A DNA stretch of 34,590 nt from the NCBI GenBank assembly GCA_014860455.1, contig JACZJQ010000282.1, positions 1 through 34,590 of the forward strand, written 5' to 3'. Each line of letters begins with the position of its first letter. Position 1 is the stretch's first letter. A program made the position numbers and the translations under genes. This document shows positions 23,439-31,321 of this stretch, one piece after another. The notes under the pieces were generated by a model that was not told the DNA's origin, did not search any database, and worked only from the letters and a program-made list of their open reading frames with translations. Origin of the DNA: Bryobacteraceae bacterium. GTDB taxonomy: Bacteria > Acidobacteriota > Terriglobia > Bryobacterales > Bryobacteraceae.

Positions 23439-25286
23439 ATGGACAGGTCCCCCCTCGAAATCGCTCTGTTCGCCACCGCTTGCACCGCCTCGCTGGCGCT
23501 GTTTCTCAAGCGTTTCCTCGTCGTCCTGAGGACCATCCGCGCCTCCAAACTCGACCCCGGCTTCAGCCTCCATCCCCTCGCCCCCCGTCTCAAGCGCCTG
23601 TTCGGCGAAGTCCTGCTGCAAGCCAAGGTCATCCGCCACCGTCCGCTGCCCGGCATCGCCCATGCCTTCGTTTTCTGGGGCTTCCTGGCCTTCGCCCTGG
23701 TCACCCTCCGCCACTTCGCCGCCGGCTTCGGACTCGCCCTTCCACACGCCGGCGCCGTCTATTCCGCCATCGCCTTTGTCTTCGCCCTGCTGGTCGCGGT
23801 CTCCATCCTCGGTCTTGCCCTGCGCCGCTTCATCGCCCGCCCCAAGTGGCTCGGCGAGCATCTCTCCTGGGAGTCCGGCTTCATCGCCCTGCTCATCTTC
23901 CTGTTGATGGCCACCTACATCGCCGAATACCTCATTCATCCCGATCCCGCCTCGCTCTCCGGCCGTCTTCTCTGGTGGACCCACTCGCTCGCCCTGCTCG
24001 TCTTTCTCCCCATCATCCCCCATACCAAGCACCTCCACCTGATCTTGAGCCCGGCCTCGGTCTTCCTCACACGAGGCGGCTTCTCCCGCATCCCCCCGCT
24101 TGAAGGCGACGACGATTTTGGACTCGACACAGGCAAGGACATCACCCGCCTGGCCGCCCTCCATGCCTATTCCTGCGTCGAATGCGGACGCTGCCAGCAG
24201 CACTGTCCCGCCGCCCTCACCGGCAAACTGCTCAACCCTAAGGAAATCGCCCTCGGCTTTCGCCACTACCTCAATGAACACGGCCCCGGCGCCGAAGCCC
24301 CCCTTCTCGGCGTCCATCTCAGTGAAGAAGCCGTCTTCCAATGCACCACCTGCGGCGCCTGCGAATCCCAGTGCCCGGTCGGCGTCGAGCACCTGCCGCT
24401 CATCGTCGGCCTGCGCCGCGGCGCCGTCAACACAGGCAAATGGGAAGACTCGCACGGCGGCGAACTCTTCCTCCGCCTTGAACGCAACGGAAACCCGCTC
24501 GGCCTGTCCTCCATCGAACGCGACAAATTCATCAGGGCCCACTCGCTGCCCCTGTTCGACGGCTCCCAGCACTACTGCCTCTGGCTCGGCTGCATGGGCT
24601 CATTCGACCCTCGCGGCCGCCAGACCGTCCTCGCCCTGAGCCGCGTCATGGACCACCTGGGCGTCACCTACGGCGTCCTCAAGAAAGAGAAATGCACCGG
24701 CGACTCCGCCCGCCGCCTCGGCAACGATCTCGCCTTTCAATCGCTCGCCGAATTCAACATCGGCCAGCTCGCCTCCGCCAGAGCCTCGAAGCTCATCTCC
24801 ATCTGCCCGCACTGCGTCCGCACCATCGGCGAAGACTGGCGCGAGTTCGGCGCCGAATTCGAAATCGAACACCACTCCGTCTTCCTCGCCCGCAATCTGA
24901 AAAAGCTGCCCCCGGCCCAGGGCCAATCCTCCACCGTCTTCCACGACCCCTGTTACCTCGGCCGCTATCAAGGCATTTACGACGCTCCCCGCTCCGTGGC
25001 ATCACCGGCCGGGCAACTCATCGAACCGTCCCGCACCCGCGAGACCTCGTTCTGTTGCGGCGCCGGCGGCGGGCTCGTTTTCCTCGGCGAAGAGAAGGGC
25101 GCCCGCATCAGCCATGAACGCGCCGGCGAACTGCTGGGCACTGGCGCTGAAACCATCGCCGCCGCCTGCCCGTTCTGCCACACCATGCTTGGCGACGCCA
25201 TTGAAGCCCTTGAACCGGGCCGGTCCAGTCAACTCAAGGACATCGCCGAAATCGCCGCCGCCCGCCTAGGGCCAACGTCGCCTTAG
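23439..25286 (+). CDS. Membrane iron-sulfur heterodisulfide-reductase-like protein (ETF:menaquinone oxidoreductase type)
   Basis: A 615-residue fusion: an N-terminal NarI-like membrane domain with about five to six helices (to about 225), two [4Fe-4S] ferredoxin sites ([12 protein letters not shown] and [12 protein letters not shown]), and a C-terminal pair of CCG domains ([47 protein letters not shown]). This layout is known from HdrD/DsrK-like proteins and from EMO, which moves electrons from electron-transferring flavoprotein to menaquinone in fatty-acid oxidation. No etfAB gene is adjacent, so the partner is inferred. An in-frame TTG at 23421 is an alternative start. Its last 21 bases overlap the following minus-strand gene. 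Confidence 0.88.
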   Translation: MDRSPLEIALFATACTASLALFLKRFLVVLRTIRASKLDPGFSLHPLAPRLKRLFGEVLLQAKVIRHRPLPGIAHAFVFWGFLAFALVTLRHFAAGFGLALPHAGAVYSAIAFVFALLVAVSILGLALRRFIARPKWLGEHLSWESGFIALLIFLLMATYIAEYLIHPDPASLSGRLLWWTHSLALLVFLPIIPHTKHLHLILSPASVFLTRGGFSRIPPLEGDDDFGLDTGKDITRLAALHAYSCVECGRCQQHCPAALTGKLLNPKEIALGFRHYLNEHGPGAEAPLLGVHLSEEAVFQCTTCGACESQCPVGVEHLPLIVGLRRGAVNTGKWEDSHGGELFLRLERNGNPLGLSSIERDKFIRAHSLPLFDGSQHYCLWLGCMGSFDPRGRQTVLALSRVMDHLGVTYGVLKKEKCTGDSARRLGNDLAFQSLAEFNIGQLASARASKLISICPHCVRTIGEDWREFGAEFEIEHHSVFLARNLKKLPPAQGQSSTVFHDPCYLGRYQGIYDAPRSVASPAGQLIEPSRTRETSFCCGAGGGLVFLGEEKGARISHERAGELLGTGAETIAAACPFCHTMLGDAIEALEPGRSSQLKDIAEIAAARLGPTSP

Positions 25287-25856
25287 GCCCTCGGGCATCG
25301 GCTCCTTCGCCGAGGTGAGCCGCGACACGTTGGGCGCGGTGATGTGGCCCAACTCTTCAGGCAGCTTCACGCCATGGCGTTGGATCTCGAAGACGAAGCG
25401 GTGGAAATCGGTATGACGCGGCGTGTGCACCACGCTGGTCCTGCCGTCCTTCGATCGAATCCGCAACGTTTGCGTCGGGAACCGGCCTTTACGCAACGGC
25501 AGGCCGAATTCCGTCGACTGTTCGATTCTGCCTAAATCGCTCCACTCAAGCAGGCGCTTGCCAGTCCCGTGGCGCTGGGTCAACCCGCGTTGATCCAGCA
25601 GAATCGACTTCGGCCACGCCGCCGCCGCCGCCGCGATGATAATCAATGACAGCAGAATGTTGATCGCCCGCCCCAGCGGGCCTCCAGTGAACGCCGCCCA
25701 GACAATCAGGAGCATGCACACGATAATGGTGCAACCCAGGAACGACTTCGATCCACCCGATCCAAGGAAGTGCAAGCCCTCTGGATTGTGCTTGTCCCTG
25801 TATGACGCCACGCGCCTATTGTGACACCGACTTGGGCCCTCCGATACCACTGCCAT
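25266..25856 (-). CDS. Small membrane protein with PH-like domain, function unknown
   Basis: A 196-residue protein from ATG 25856. Two hydrophobic helices lie in FLGCTIIVCMLLIVWAAFTGG and AINILLSLIIIAAAAAAW, followed by a soluble part with beta-rich segments (SILLDQRGLTQRHGTGKRLLEWSDLGRIEQ, TLRIRSKDGRTSVVHTPRHTDFHRFVFEIQR) that resemble a bacterial PH domain. The first 15 residues before RRVASYRDKHNPEG look unconserved, and an in-frame GTG at 25811 (MASYRDK...) may be the real start. It converges on the EMO-like gene and overlaps it by 21 bp. I do not recognise a specific function. Confidence 0.6.
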   Translation of the reverse strand: MAVVSEGPSRCHNRRVASYRDKHNPEGLHFLGSGGSKSFLGCTIIVCMLLIVWAAFTGGPLGRAINILLSLIIIAAAAAAWPKSILLDQRGLTQRHGTGKRLLEWSDLGRIEQSTEFGLPLRKGRFPTQTLRIRSKDGRTSVVHTPRHTDFHRFVFEIQRHGVKLPEELGHITAPNVSRLTSAKEPMPEGLRRRWP

Positions 25857-26191
25857 AATCCCGGGCCCTCGATAAGGGCCGGATACCACCGGGGCCAGAC
25901 AGCCGAAGGCCCGCGTAGAAGGACGAGCCTTCTGGCCTGTCCACATGCCTTCTTGGGCAACTCGTCTTCCGGGCCCTTCGTTTCGCTAACTCCACCCCCA
26001 CACTTCGTTTCGCCCCCACAACAGAACCACGGCACTCGGCGAGCCTCGCCGCGTCTGCGCGAAGTCAATCCGCCCTCCTGACTTCGTTTCGGCGCCCCGC
26101 CCAGAAGTTGCCAGCGAGGCAGCCAGCCGAAGTCCGGGGGACCGCCCTATCCATTCCTTTGACAGACCAAGGCCAATGCCGGTGGGCTCGG
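25857..26191. other. 335-bp region without a gene; skew change lies here
   Basis: The short frames here show no domain, ribosome site or compositional support. The only repeated structure seen is CTTCGTTTCG in three direct copies (25976-25985, 26003-26012, 26082-26091). Left of this region the plus strand is C-rich, right of it G-rich. It could be a decayed gene or a rearrangement join; no origin features (AT-rich stretch, DnaA-box cluster) are present. Confidence 0.55.
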
Positions 26192-27580
26192 TCAGCGGCC
26201 GGTTTGCCAGCGCAGAACGATGGAGCGCGTGAAGGTGGGCAGTTCGATGAAGCCGCTACGCACCCGCGCTTTGGTCCACTTGCCGGTCCAGGGATCGTAG
26301 GCGTCCACGTTGCCGAGCTTGCCGAGTTTGCCGGGTTCGAGACGGATGCGGCTCACCGGGTCGGGTGTCCGGTCCTGTTCGAGTTCGGTGCGCCAGTCGC
26401 TCGACGCGTCGCGAATCCAGGCCAGTGTCGTGCGCTTGCCCGCCAGCAGATAGACGCGCAGGCCCGGAGTCGCGAGGCGGCGCGGTTCGAACTGCTCGGC
26501 CGGAGGATCGATCTCCTTCACCGCTTCGGCGAAACGGTCGAAGTGCCACCAGAGATTGTTGGCGGCGACATAGGAATCCCAGTGCCAGATCTGCCCGGGG
26601 CCGGCAGCGCCCGCGAAGAACGGCGCGAACAGCACGTCGTGCAGGATGATGCCCTGCTTGTCGGCCTTGTAGAGCTTGAACGGGCCGGTATGCTTCGGCT
26701 CGACAGCGCCGGATTCGGCCAGCAGCACGGGCCGTCTGGGCTGGTAGCTGAGCAGTTCGGTGACGGCATCGGCGGCCAGGATGTCGACGGGTCCTCTGCA
26801 GACCTCCAGTTGCGCGCCGAGATCCAGGTAGCGGTGGACCTGGGCGAGGTCGTTGCCGGGCATGAGGGAGTGCTTGCGGTAGGTTGTGGTAACGCGCTGG
26901 GTGTCGAAACTGCCGAGGCTTTGCATGACCAGATTGTTCGGAAAGGCCGCGTCGAGCACCGGCAGCATGGCTTCGGTCCAGGCCAGATAGTCGCCGCCTT
27001 GCACGGCGTTAATCTCGTTCCAGAACTCCCAGCCGAACACTTCGGGGCGGTCGCCGAAACGGCGCTTGAGCCAGGCGATTTTTTCGCGGAAGCGGGCGCG
27101 GGAGGGTTCGCCGTCAAAGAAGTCGGCGATGGAGCGCGCCGTGCCGCCGTTGTCGATGTGATGGAGCGGCTTGTCGGCCCAGGATTGCCGCCCGCCACCG
27201 ATGGAGCGGAAGTGTTCGATGGTGAGCTTTACCTTGATTTTGCGGGCGGCGCACATTTCCAGGGCGCGTTCGATGAGGAGGGCTTTGGCTTCGTCATAGA
27301 CGCCTGAGCTGGCGTGTTCGACATCCCAGAAGGGGTTCGCCATCCAGAAGCGGACGTAGTTGCCGCGGTTGGTTGAGAGCGCGTCCAGCCAGTGCTCGTA
27401 GAGCTTCATCGACTCTTCGGGGGTGGCGGCGCGCGGCGGCGCGATCAGGTTCAAGCCGATGGGGATGTATGGCTTACCGGAAGAGAGTTCCAAATACAGT
27501 GGATCTCTTGGGCTGACGCGAACGTACTCCTGGGTGAAGGCGTTTGCGGACAACAGCAAGGCAAGCGACAGAAGGCGCAT
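26192..27580 (-). CDS. Clan GH-A (GH5-like) glycoside hydrolase, secreted
   Basis: A 462-residue secreted TIM-barrel glycosidase. The signal peptide is MRLLSLALLLSANAFT. The barrel shows the two catalytic Glu of clan GH-A: E189 in GWEFWNEINA (acid/base, after strand 4) and E289 in PVLLAESGAVEP (nucleophile, after strand 7). Substrate-face blocks include GNYVRFWMANPFWDVEHA and IWHWDSYVAANNLWWHFDRF. A C-terminal part (about 380-462) looks like a small beta-domain. The frame is open to 27712, but the signal peptide starts at ATG 27580; TACAAT lies upstream at 27602-27607. The substrate (mannan, glucan or other) is not clear, and no other polysaccharide gene is adjacent. Confidence 0.78.
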   Translation of the reverse strand: MRLLSLALLLSANAFTQEYVRVSPRDPLYLELSSGKPYIPIGLNLIAPPRAATPEESMKLYEHWLDALSTNRGNYVRFWMANPFWDVEHASSGVYDEAKALLIERALEMCAARKIKVKLTIEHFRSIGGGRQSWADKPLHHIDNGGTARSIADFFDGEPSRARFREKIAWLKRRFGDRPEVFGWEFWNEINAVQGGDYLAWTEAMLPVLDAAFPNNLVMQSLGSFDTQRVTTTYRKHSLMPGNDLAQVHRYLDLGAQLEVCRGPVDILAADAVTELLSYQPRRPVLLAESGAVEPKHTGPFKLYKADKQGIILHDVLFAPFFAGAAGPGQIWHWDSYVAANNLWWHFDRFAEAVKEIDPPAEQFEPRRLATPGLRVYLLAGKRTTLAWIRDASSDWRTELEQDRTPDPVSRIRLEPGKLGKLGNVDAYDPWTGKWTKARVRSGFIELPTFTRSIVLRWQTGR

Positions 27581-27690
27581 ATGGAATGGACCCCGCAGGA
27601 GATTGTATCTGAGTTGGGCTGAGGGAGCCAGAACCTGGGTTGCGATGCCGGCTGCGCGACTCCGCAATGCCCGCCGGCATGGAGGTTGAA

Positions 27691-27777
27691 ATGGATGCAA
27701 AGAGGCTTGCACTGGTGCTGACAGCCGCGATTCTGGCCGCCGGCATCGCGATGTTCGTCATCGTCTCGAAGCAATAG
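27691..27777 (+). CDS. 28-residue one-helix microprotein A
   Basis: ATG 27691 encodes 28 residues starting MDAKRLALVL and ending VIVSKQ, nearly all one membrane helix with K/R at the N-side. A perfect GGAGG lies 5 nt upstream (27681-27685), as good as any ribosome site in the window. It has no recognised family; small subunits such as KdpF and CydX have similar size, but no motif matches. It is in the gap between the GH-A gene and the SDR gene and 57 nt before a second frame of equal length. Confidence 0.5.
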   Translation: MDAKRLALVLTAAILAAGIAMFVIVSKQ

Positions 27778-27834
27778 CACGGCGAACCCATGGCTAGGGC
27801 AGGCAGGGGCCTGGACTGGGTCTGGAGGATTTCT

Positions 27835-27921
27835 ATGGACACCTGGACAATCACGATGGCGGCGGTGGCGGTGACGTTGATCGCACTGATGGCGTTTATG
27901 CTGCTGCGTGGCCGGCGTTAG
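27835..27921 (+). CDS. 28-residue one-helix microprotein B
   Basis: ATG 27835 encodes 28 residues starting MDTWTITMAA and ending MLLRGRR: a single membrane helix followed by a basic end, which would place the C-terminus in the cytoplasm. GGAGG lies 6 nt upstream (27824-27828). An in-frame ATG at 27790 would give 43 residues but has no ribosome site. Length equals microprotein A and both begin MD, although the sequences are otherwise different. Probably co-transcribed with A. No known family recognised. Confidence 0.52.
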   Translation: MDTWTITMAAVAVTLIALMAFMLLRGRR

Positions 27922-27968
27922 GCGGTGGGCGGGGGATGGACGGCAAACGGATTTTAGCCGTGAGGGGT

Positions 27969-28769
27969 CTAAGCGGGCGGTTCGAAGGGCCACATTTCGC
28001 CGGCCATGAAGCCTCCGTCGACGGCGATGACCTGGCCGGTGATGTAGTTTGCGCCTTCAGAGGCGAGGAAGACGGCGAGCGGGCCGACGTCTTCGGGCGT
28101 GCCCATTTTCGGGTTGGCCTGGACGCCCTGGAGCCAGTTGAGCATTACTTCGGATTGCCACATCTGGCGGTTGAGGTCAGTGAGGATGAAGCCGGGAGCG
28201 ATGCAGTTGACCTGGATGTTGTACCTGGCCCACTCGAAGGCGGTTGAGCGGGTGAGGCCGGCGAGGGCGGATTTGGTCATGGTGTAGACGGAGGAGTAGG
28301 GGAGTCCAATGAAGGAGGCGAGGCTGCCGATGTGGATGACCTTGCCGCCGGAGGCTTCGCCAGACTGGACGCGGGCGATCATGCGGCGGGCGACGAGCTG
28401 GGTGAATTCGAAGACGCCATCGAGGTTGGTGGACATGACGCGGCGGTATTCGTCGGGGGTGTAGTCTTCCATGCGCTTGCGGTTGTTGATGCCGGCGACG
28501 TTGACCAGGATATCGGGGCAGGGAACCGAGGCGGCGAGAGTGGCGCGGGATTGAGAATCGGCGATGTCGAGCGAGCAGGCTTCGGCGGCGAGGCCCTGGG
28601 CGCGGAGATCAGCGGCGGCGCCTTGCAGTGCGTCGAGCGAGCGGGCGGCGAGTAGGGTGCGGGCTCCGGCGCGGGCGATGGCGCGGGCGATGGCGAGACC
28701 GATGCCGCGGCTGGCGCCGGCGACAAGGGCGGTTTTTCCGTCGAGCGAGAAGGGGTTGCCGGGAGTCAT
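27969..28769 (-). CDS. Short-chain dehydrogenase/reductase (gluconate 5-dehydrogenase/KduD-like)
   Basis: Classical SDR of 266 residues. The cofactor motif GASRGIG is at 18-24, NVAG at 90-93, and the catalytic set S149, Y162, K166 (YTMTK) is complete. The end block NQVNC/IAPGFILTDLNR...ITGQVIAVDGGF is typical of sugar-acid SDRs such as gluconate 5-dehydrogenase and the pectin-pathway enzyme KduD. Substrate is not certain. ATG 28769 lies 7 nt after a TAGCCT box that overlaps the -10 box of the divergent tartrate dehydrogenase gene, so both are probably switched together. Confidence 0.85.
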   Translation of the reverse strand: MTPGNPFSLDGKTALVAGASRGIGLAIARAIARAGARTLLAARSLDALQGAAADLRAQGLAAEACSLDIADSQSRATLAASVPCPDILVNVAGINNRKRMEDYTPDEYRRVMSTNLDGVFEFTQLVARRMIARVQSGEASGGKVIHIGSLASFIGLPYSSVYTMTKSALAGLTRSTAFEWARYNIQVNCIAPGFILTDLNRQMWQSEVMLNWLQGVQANPKMGTPEDVGPLAVFLASEGANYITGQVIAVDGGFMAGEMWPFEPPA

Positions 28770-28776
28770 CGAGATC

Positions 28777-28786
28777 AGGCTAGCAT
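28777..28786. promoter_or_regulatory. Overlapping divergent -10 boxes (bidirectional promoter)
   Basis: AGGCTAGCAT contains TAGCAT on the plus strand (28781-28786), 6 nt before ATG 28793, and TAGCCT on the minus strand (28782-28777), 7 nt before ATG 28769. The two boxes share the TA at 28781-28782. With only 23 bp between the start codons, both mRNAs would be leaderless. Confidence 0.45.
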
Positions 28787-28792
28787 GGAGCC

Positions 28793-29851
28793 ATGAAGAG
28801 GTTTTCGATTGCGCTGTTGCCGGGTGACGGGATCGGGATGGAGGTGGTTCCGGCGGCGCGCCAGGTGCTGGAGAGCGCTTGCGGCGCGCGCAGGGTAGGG
28901 CTGGAGTTTACCAGCTACGACTGGGGGTCGGAGTATTACTTCCGCCATGGCGTAATGATGCCGGTGGATGCGCTGGAGCGGTTGCGGCAGCATGACGCAA
29001 TTCTCATGGGCGCGGTGGGCCACCCCGACATCCCGGACCACATTACGCTGAACGGGCTGCTGTTGCCGATCCGGCGGGGGTTTGACCTATATGCCAACGT
29101 ACGGCCGGCGTACCTCTATGCGGGGGTGAAGTGCCCGCTGGTTGGGTACGGGCCGGGGTCGATCGATATGGTGGTGGTGCGGGAGAACACCGAGGGCGAG
29201 TATGCGCAGGCGGGCGGTTTCCTGTACCATCACATGCCTGGCGAGGTGGCGGTGCAGACGTCGATCTTCACGCGCGCCGGGGTGGAGCGGATTATCCGGT
29301 ACGGGTTTGAGTTGGCGCGGCGGCGGCGGGGGCATGTGACGTCGATTACGAAGTCGAACGCGCAGGGGTTTGGGCTGGTGCTGTGGGACAGGGTGTTCAG
29401 GGAGGTGGCGGGGGAATATCCCGATGTGGGGACGGCGAGCCTGCTGGTGGATGCGGCGGCGATGGATTTTGTGAGGCGACCGGGGGCGTTTGACGTGGTG
29501 GTGGCGTCGAATCTGTTTGGCGACATATTGAGCGATCTGTCGGCGATGGTGACGGGATCGATCGGGCTGGCGCCGTCGGCGAACCTGGATCCGGGGCGGA
29601 AAGCGCCGTCGCTATTTGAGCCGGTGCATGGGTCGGCGCCGGATATTGCGGGCAAGGGGGTGGCCAATCCGATGGGGACTGTGCTGGCGGCGGCGATGAT
29701 GATGGAGCATCTGGGGGAAGCCGAGATCGCGGCGGCGATGGAGGCGGCCGTGAGGAATGTGCTGGCGTCGGGCGAGGGGTTGACGCGGGATCTGGGCGGG
29801 GAGGCGACGACGGCGGAGGTTGCAGGGGAGCTTGCGCGCCGGGCTAAATAG
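28793..29851 (+). CDS. Tartrate/D-malate dehydrogenase-like beta-decarboxylating dehydrogenase
   Basis: NAD-dependent decarboxylating dehydrogenase of 352 residues, in the isocitrate/isopropylmalate dehydrogenase family. The start LPGDGIGMEVVPAARQVL is the family entry. WGSEYYFRHGVMMP and ENTEGEYAQAGGFLYHHMP point to the tartrate dehydrogenase / D-malate dehydrogenase (TtuC/DmlA) branch rather than LeuB. The metal-site block SNLFGDILSDLSAMVTGSIGLAPSANL and the closing FEPVHGSAPDIAGKGVANPMG are intact. The gene is divergent from the SDR and may form a sugar-acid module with it. Codons end mostly in G (GCG, GTG, CTG), the opposite of rnr. Confidence 0.87.
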   Translation: MKRFSIALLPGDGIGMEVVPAARQVLESACGARRVGLEFTSYDWGSEYYFRHGVMMPVDALERLRQHDAILMGAVGHPDIPDHITLNGLLLPIRRGFDLYANVRPAYLYAGVKCPLVGYGPGSIDMVVVRENTEGEYAQAGGFLYHHMPGEVAVQTSIFTRAGVERIIRYGFELARRRRGHVTSITKSNAQGFGLVLWDRVFREVAGEYPDVGTASLLVDAAAMDFVRRPGAFDVVVASNLFGDILSDLSAMVTGSIGLAPSANLDPGRKAPSLFEPVHGSAPDIAGKGVANPMGTVLAAAMMMEHLGEAEIAAAMEAAVRNVLASGEGLTRDLGGEATTAEVAGELARRAK

Positions 29852-29941
29852 CCAGGGCCGGCCTTTCCTTCTGTAATTCACTCAACCGCCGCCATCTGCT
29901 GCCGATGAGCCATCCAGTGAACAACTGGAGGTTACGCGCCA

Positions 29942-30313
29942 ATGGCGATCGATGTGCTGATTGTGGATGACTCCGCGGCTATCCGGAAGATTCTGCACCG
30001 GGTTCTGGTCCAGGCGGATGTGCCTCTCGGCCGGGTGGTCGAGGCAGGCGACGGCATAGAAGCGCTCGAGGCGCTGAAGTCGAACAAGGTCGGGCTGATT
30101 CTCTCCGACATCAATATGCCGAACATGGACGGTCTGCAGTTCCTGAGCGCCGTCAAGGCCAGGGCCGACATCAAGGACGTGCCGGTGATCATGGTGACGA
30201 CCGAAGGCGGCAGTTCGAAGGTGATGGAGGCGGTGAATCTTGGGGCGGTGGGCTATGTGAGGAAGCCATTCACGGCGGAGCAGATCAAGGAGAAACTCAT
30301 CGGGATCATCTAG
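29942..30313 (+). CDS. cheY: CheY-like single-domain response regulator
   Basis: A 123-residue receiver domain with no output domain, the CheY layout. The acidic pair D9/D10 (IVDDS), phospho-acceptor D56 (LSDINMP), T86/T87 (VTTEGG) and K108 (RKPF) are all in place. GGAGG lies 10 nt before ATG 29942. The CheX phosphatase-like gene follows after 46 bp and a CheW-like gene after that. Since no CheA is encoded nearby, it must be phosphorylated by a kinase elsewhere. Confidence 0.92.
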   Translation: MAIDVLIVDDSAAIRKILHRVLVQADVPLGRVVEAGDGIEALEALKSNKVGLILSDINMPNMDGLQFLSAVKARADIKDVPVIMVTTEGGSSKVMEAVNLGAVGYVRKPFTAEQIKEKLIGII

Positions 30314-30359
30314 GCCCAGTAAGGCCAGCAGTGGAGCCCGGAGGCAGTGGGAGAACAGT

Positions 30360-30878
30360 ATGCAGCAGGAAAAGCTAGTGGAGATGATCCGCACGGCGAC
30401 GCATGAGGTATTCGGGACGATGCTGGGCATCGAACTGACCGATGGCGAGGCCAGCGTGGGGCAATCGGCGCCGGAGCCGATTGACGGCGTTGTGGCGATC
30501 GTAGGTCTGGCCGGCCGCTGGGTGGGCACGGGCACGTTTTCGGCGTCGGCCGAGGGGGCGCGCAAGATTGCTGGGACGATGCTGATGCAGGAGTATGCGG
30601 CAGTGGATGACGAGGTGTTGGACGCGGTGGGCGAAGTGACCAACATGATCATCGGGAACGTGAAGACCACGATTGAGGAGGAGTACGGGCCGATGGGGTT
30701 GAGTATCCCCACCGTAATCTACGGCCGCAACTTCACGACGCGCAGCGTAGGGCGTAACGAGTGGGTGGTGGTGCCATTTACCTGTATGGATACGAAAGTG
30801 GAGGTCCACTTATGTCTGATACCCGGCAGCGAGAACCAGAGCACGGGCCGGCAGACCGCGATTCTGACGATGCAGTAA
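30360..30878 (+). CDS. cheX: CheX/CheC-like chemotaxis phosphatase
   Basis: A 172-residue protein of the CheC/CheX/FliY phosphatase family, which takes phosphate off CheY. The active-site helix EVLDAVGEVTNMIIGNVK holds the E92-x-x-N95 pair and the conserved GN at 99-100, present once as in CheX. N-terminal GTMLGIEL and WVGTGTFS also fit. It sits right behind its likely substrate CheY. Its last 67 bases (30812-30878) are also the start of the CheW-like gene in another frame, an unusually long overlap. Confidence 0.85.
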   Translation: MQQEKLVEMIRTATHEVFGTMLGIELTDGEASVGQSAPEPIDGVVAIVGLAGRWVGTGTFSASAEGARKIAGTMLMQEYAAVDDEVLDAVGEVTNMIIGNVKTTIEEEYGPMGLSIPTVIYGRNFTTRSVGRNEWVVVPFTCMDTKVEVHLCLIPGSENQSTGRQTAILTMQ

Positions 30879-31321
30879 GCCGGAGCGGAGCTGGCAACTA
30901 CCTGGTGGTGCGGTTGGCCGGGCGGGAGTATGCGATACCGGCGGCGGCGGTGCGCGGGATGGTGGCGCTGAGAGGGGCTGAGGCGGGGATGATGACGATC
31001 GGGGCCGACGGCCAGATGCTGGCGCGGGTCGAAGGGCGGGTGATGCCGCTGGTCCCGGTGCACCAGTTGCTGGGTTTGCGGACAAGTCCTGTCGGTGCGC
31101 GAAGCTGTCTGGTGTTGCTGGCGCATCCGGAGGGCGCCATCCTGCCCAGCTTCGCCATTACCGCCGATTCGATTTCGCGCATCGAGCGGATCAGGAAAGA
31201 GGACTGGCGGATGGACGAGAGCCAGCAGTGGATTGCGGCGCAGGTCAAACTGGGCGAGAAGTGGCGCGGGGTGCTTGAGCCGGGACTGTTGTCGCGTGTG
31301 CCAGGCTGCCGCGCAGCTTGA
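30812..31321 (+). CDS. CheW-like coupling protein
   Basis: A 169-residue protein with one CheW domain (NYLVVRLAGREYAIPAAAVRGMV onward, about 29-145), which normally links chemoreceptors to CheA. A perfect GGAGG (30800-30804) lies 7 nt before ATG 30812, so this start inside cheX is well supported; the next in-frame start would cut into the CheW fold. The first 28 residues are hydrophilic and charged, coded in a second frame over the cheX tail. The last 77 bases overlap holB on the opposite strand. CheY-CheX-CheW without CheA suggests a partial or scattered chemosensory set, perhaps not for swimming. Confidence 0.8.
   Translation: MSDTRQREPEHGPADRDSDDAVSRSGAGNYLVVRLAGREYAIPAAAVRGMVALRGAEAGMMTIGADGQMLARVEGRVMPLVPVHQLLGLRTSPVGARSCLVLLAHPEGAILPSFAITADSISRIERIRKEDWRMDESQQWIAAQVKLGEKWRGVLEPGLLSRVPGCRAA

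Noticed and set aside
23373-24572. 400-codon extension of the UDP-xylose synthase frame
   Set aside because: It is antisense to the EMO-like gene; homology, ribosome site and -10 box all support TTG 23372.
25976-26091. CRISPR-like array from three CTTCGTTTCG copies
   Set aside because: The units are only 10 bp, with unequal gaps of 27 and 79 bp start to start, and no cas genes are present.
25857-26191. Replication origin at the skew change
   Set aside because: No AT-rich unwinding stretch, no DnaA-box cluster (only one 7-of-9 match, near 25938) and no dnaA or dnaN nearby.
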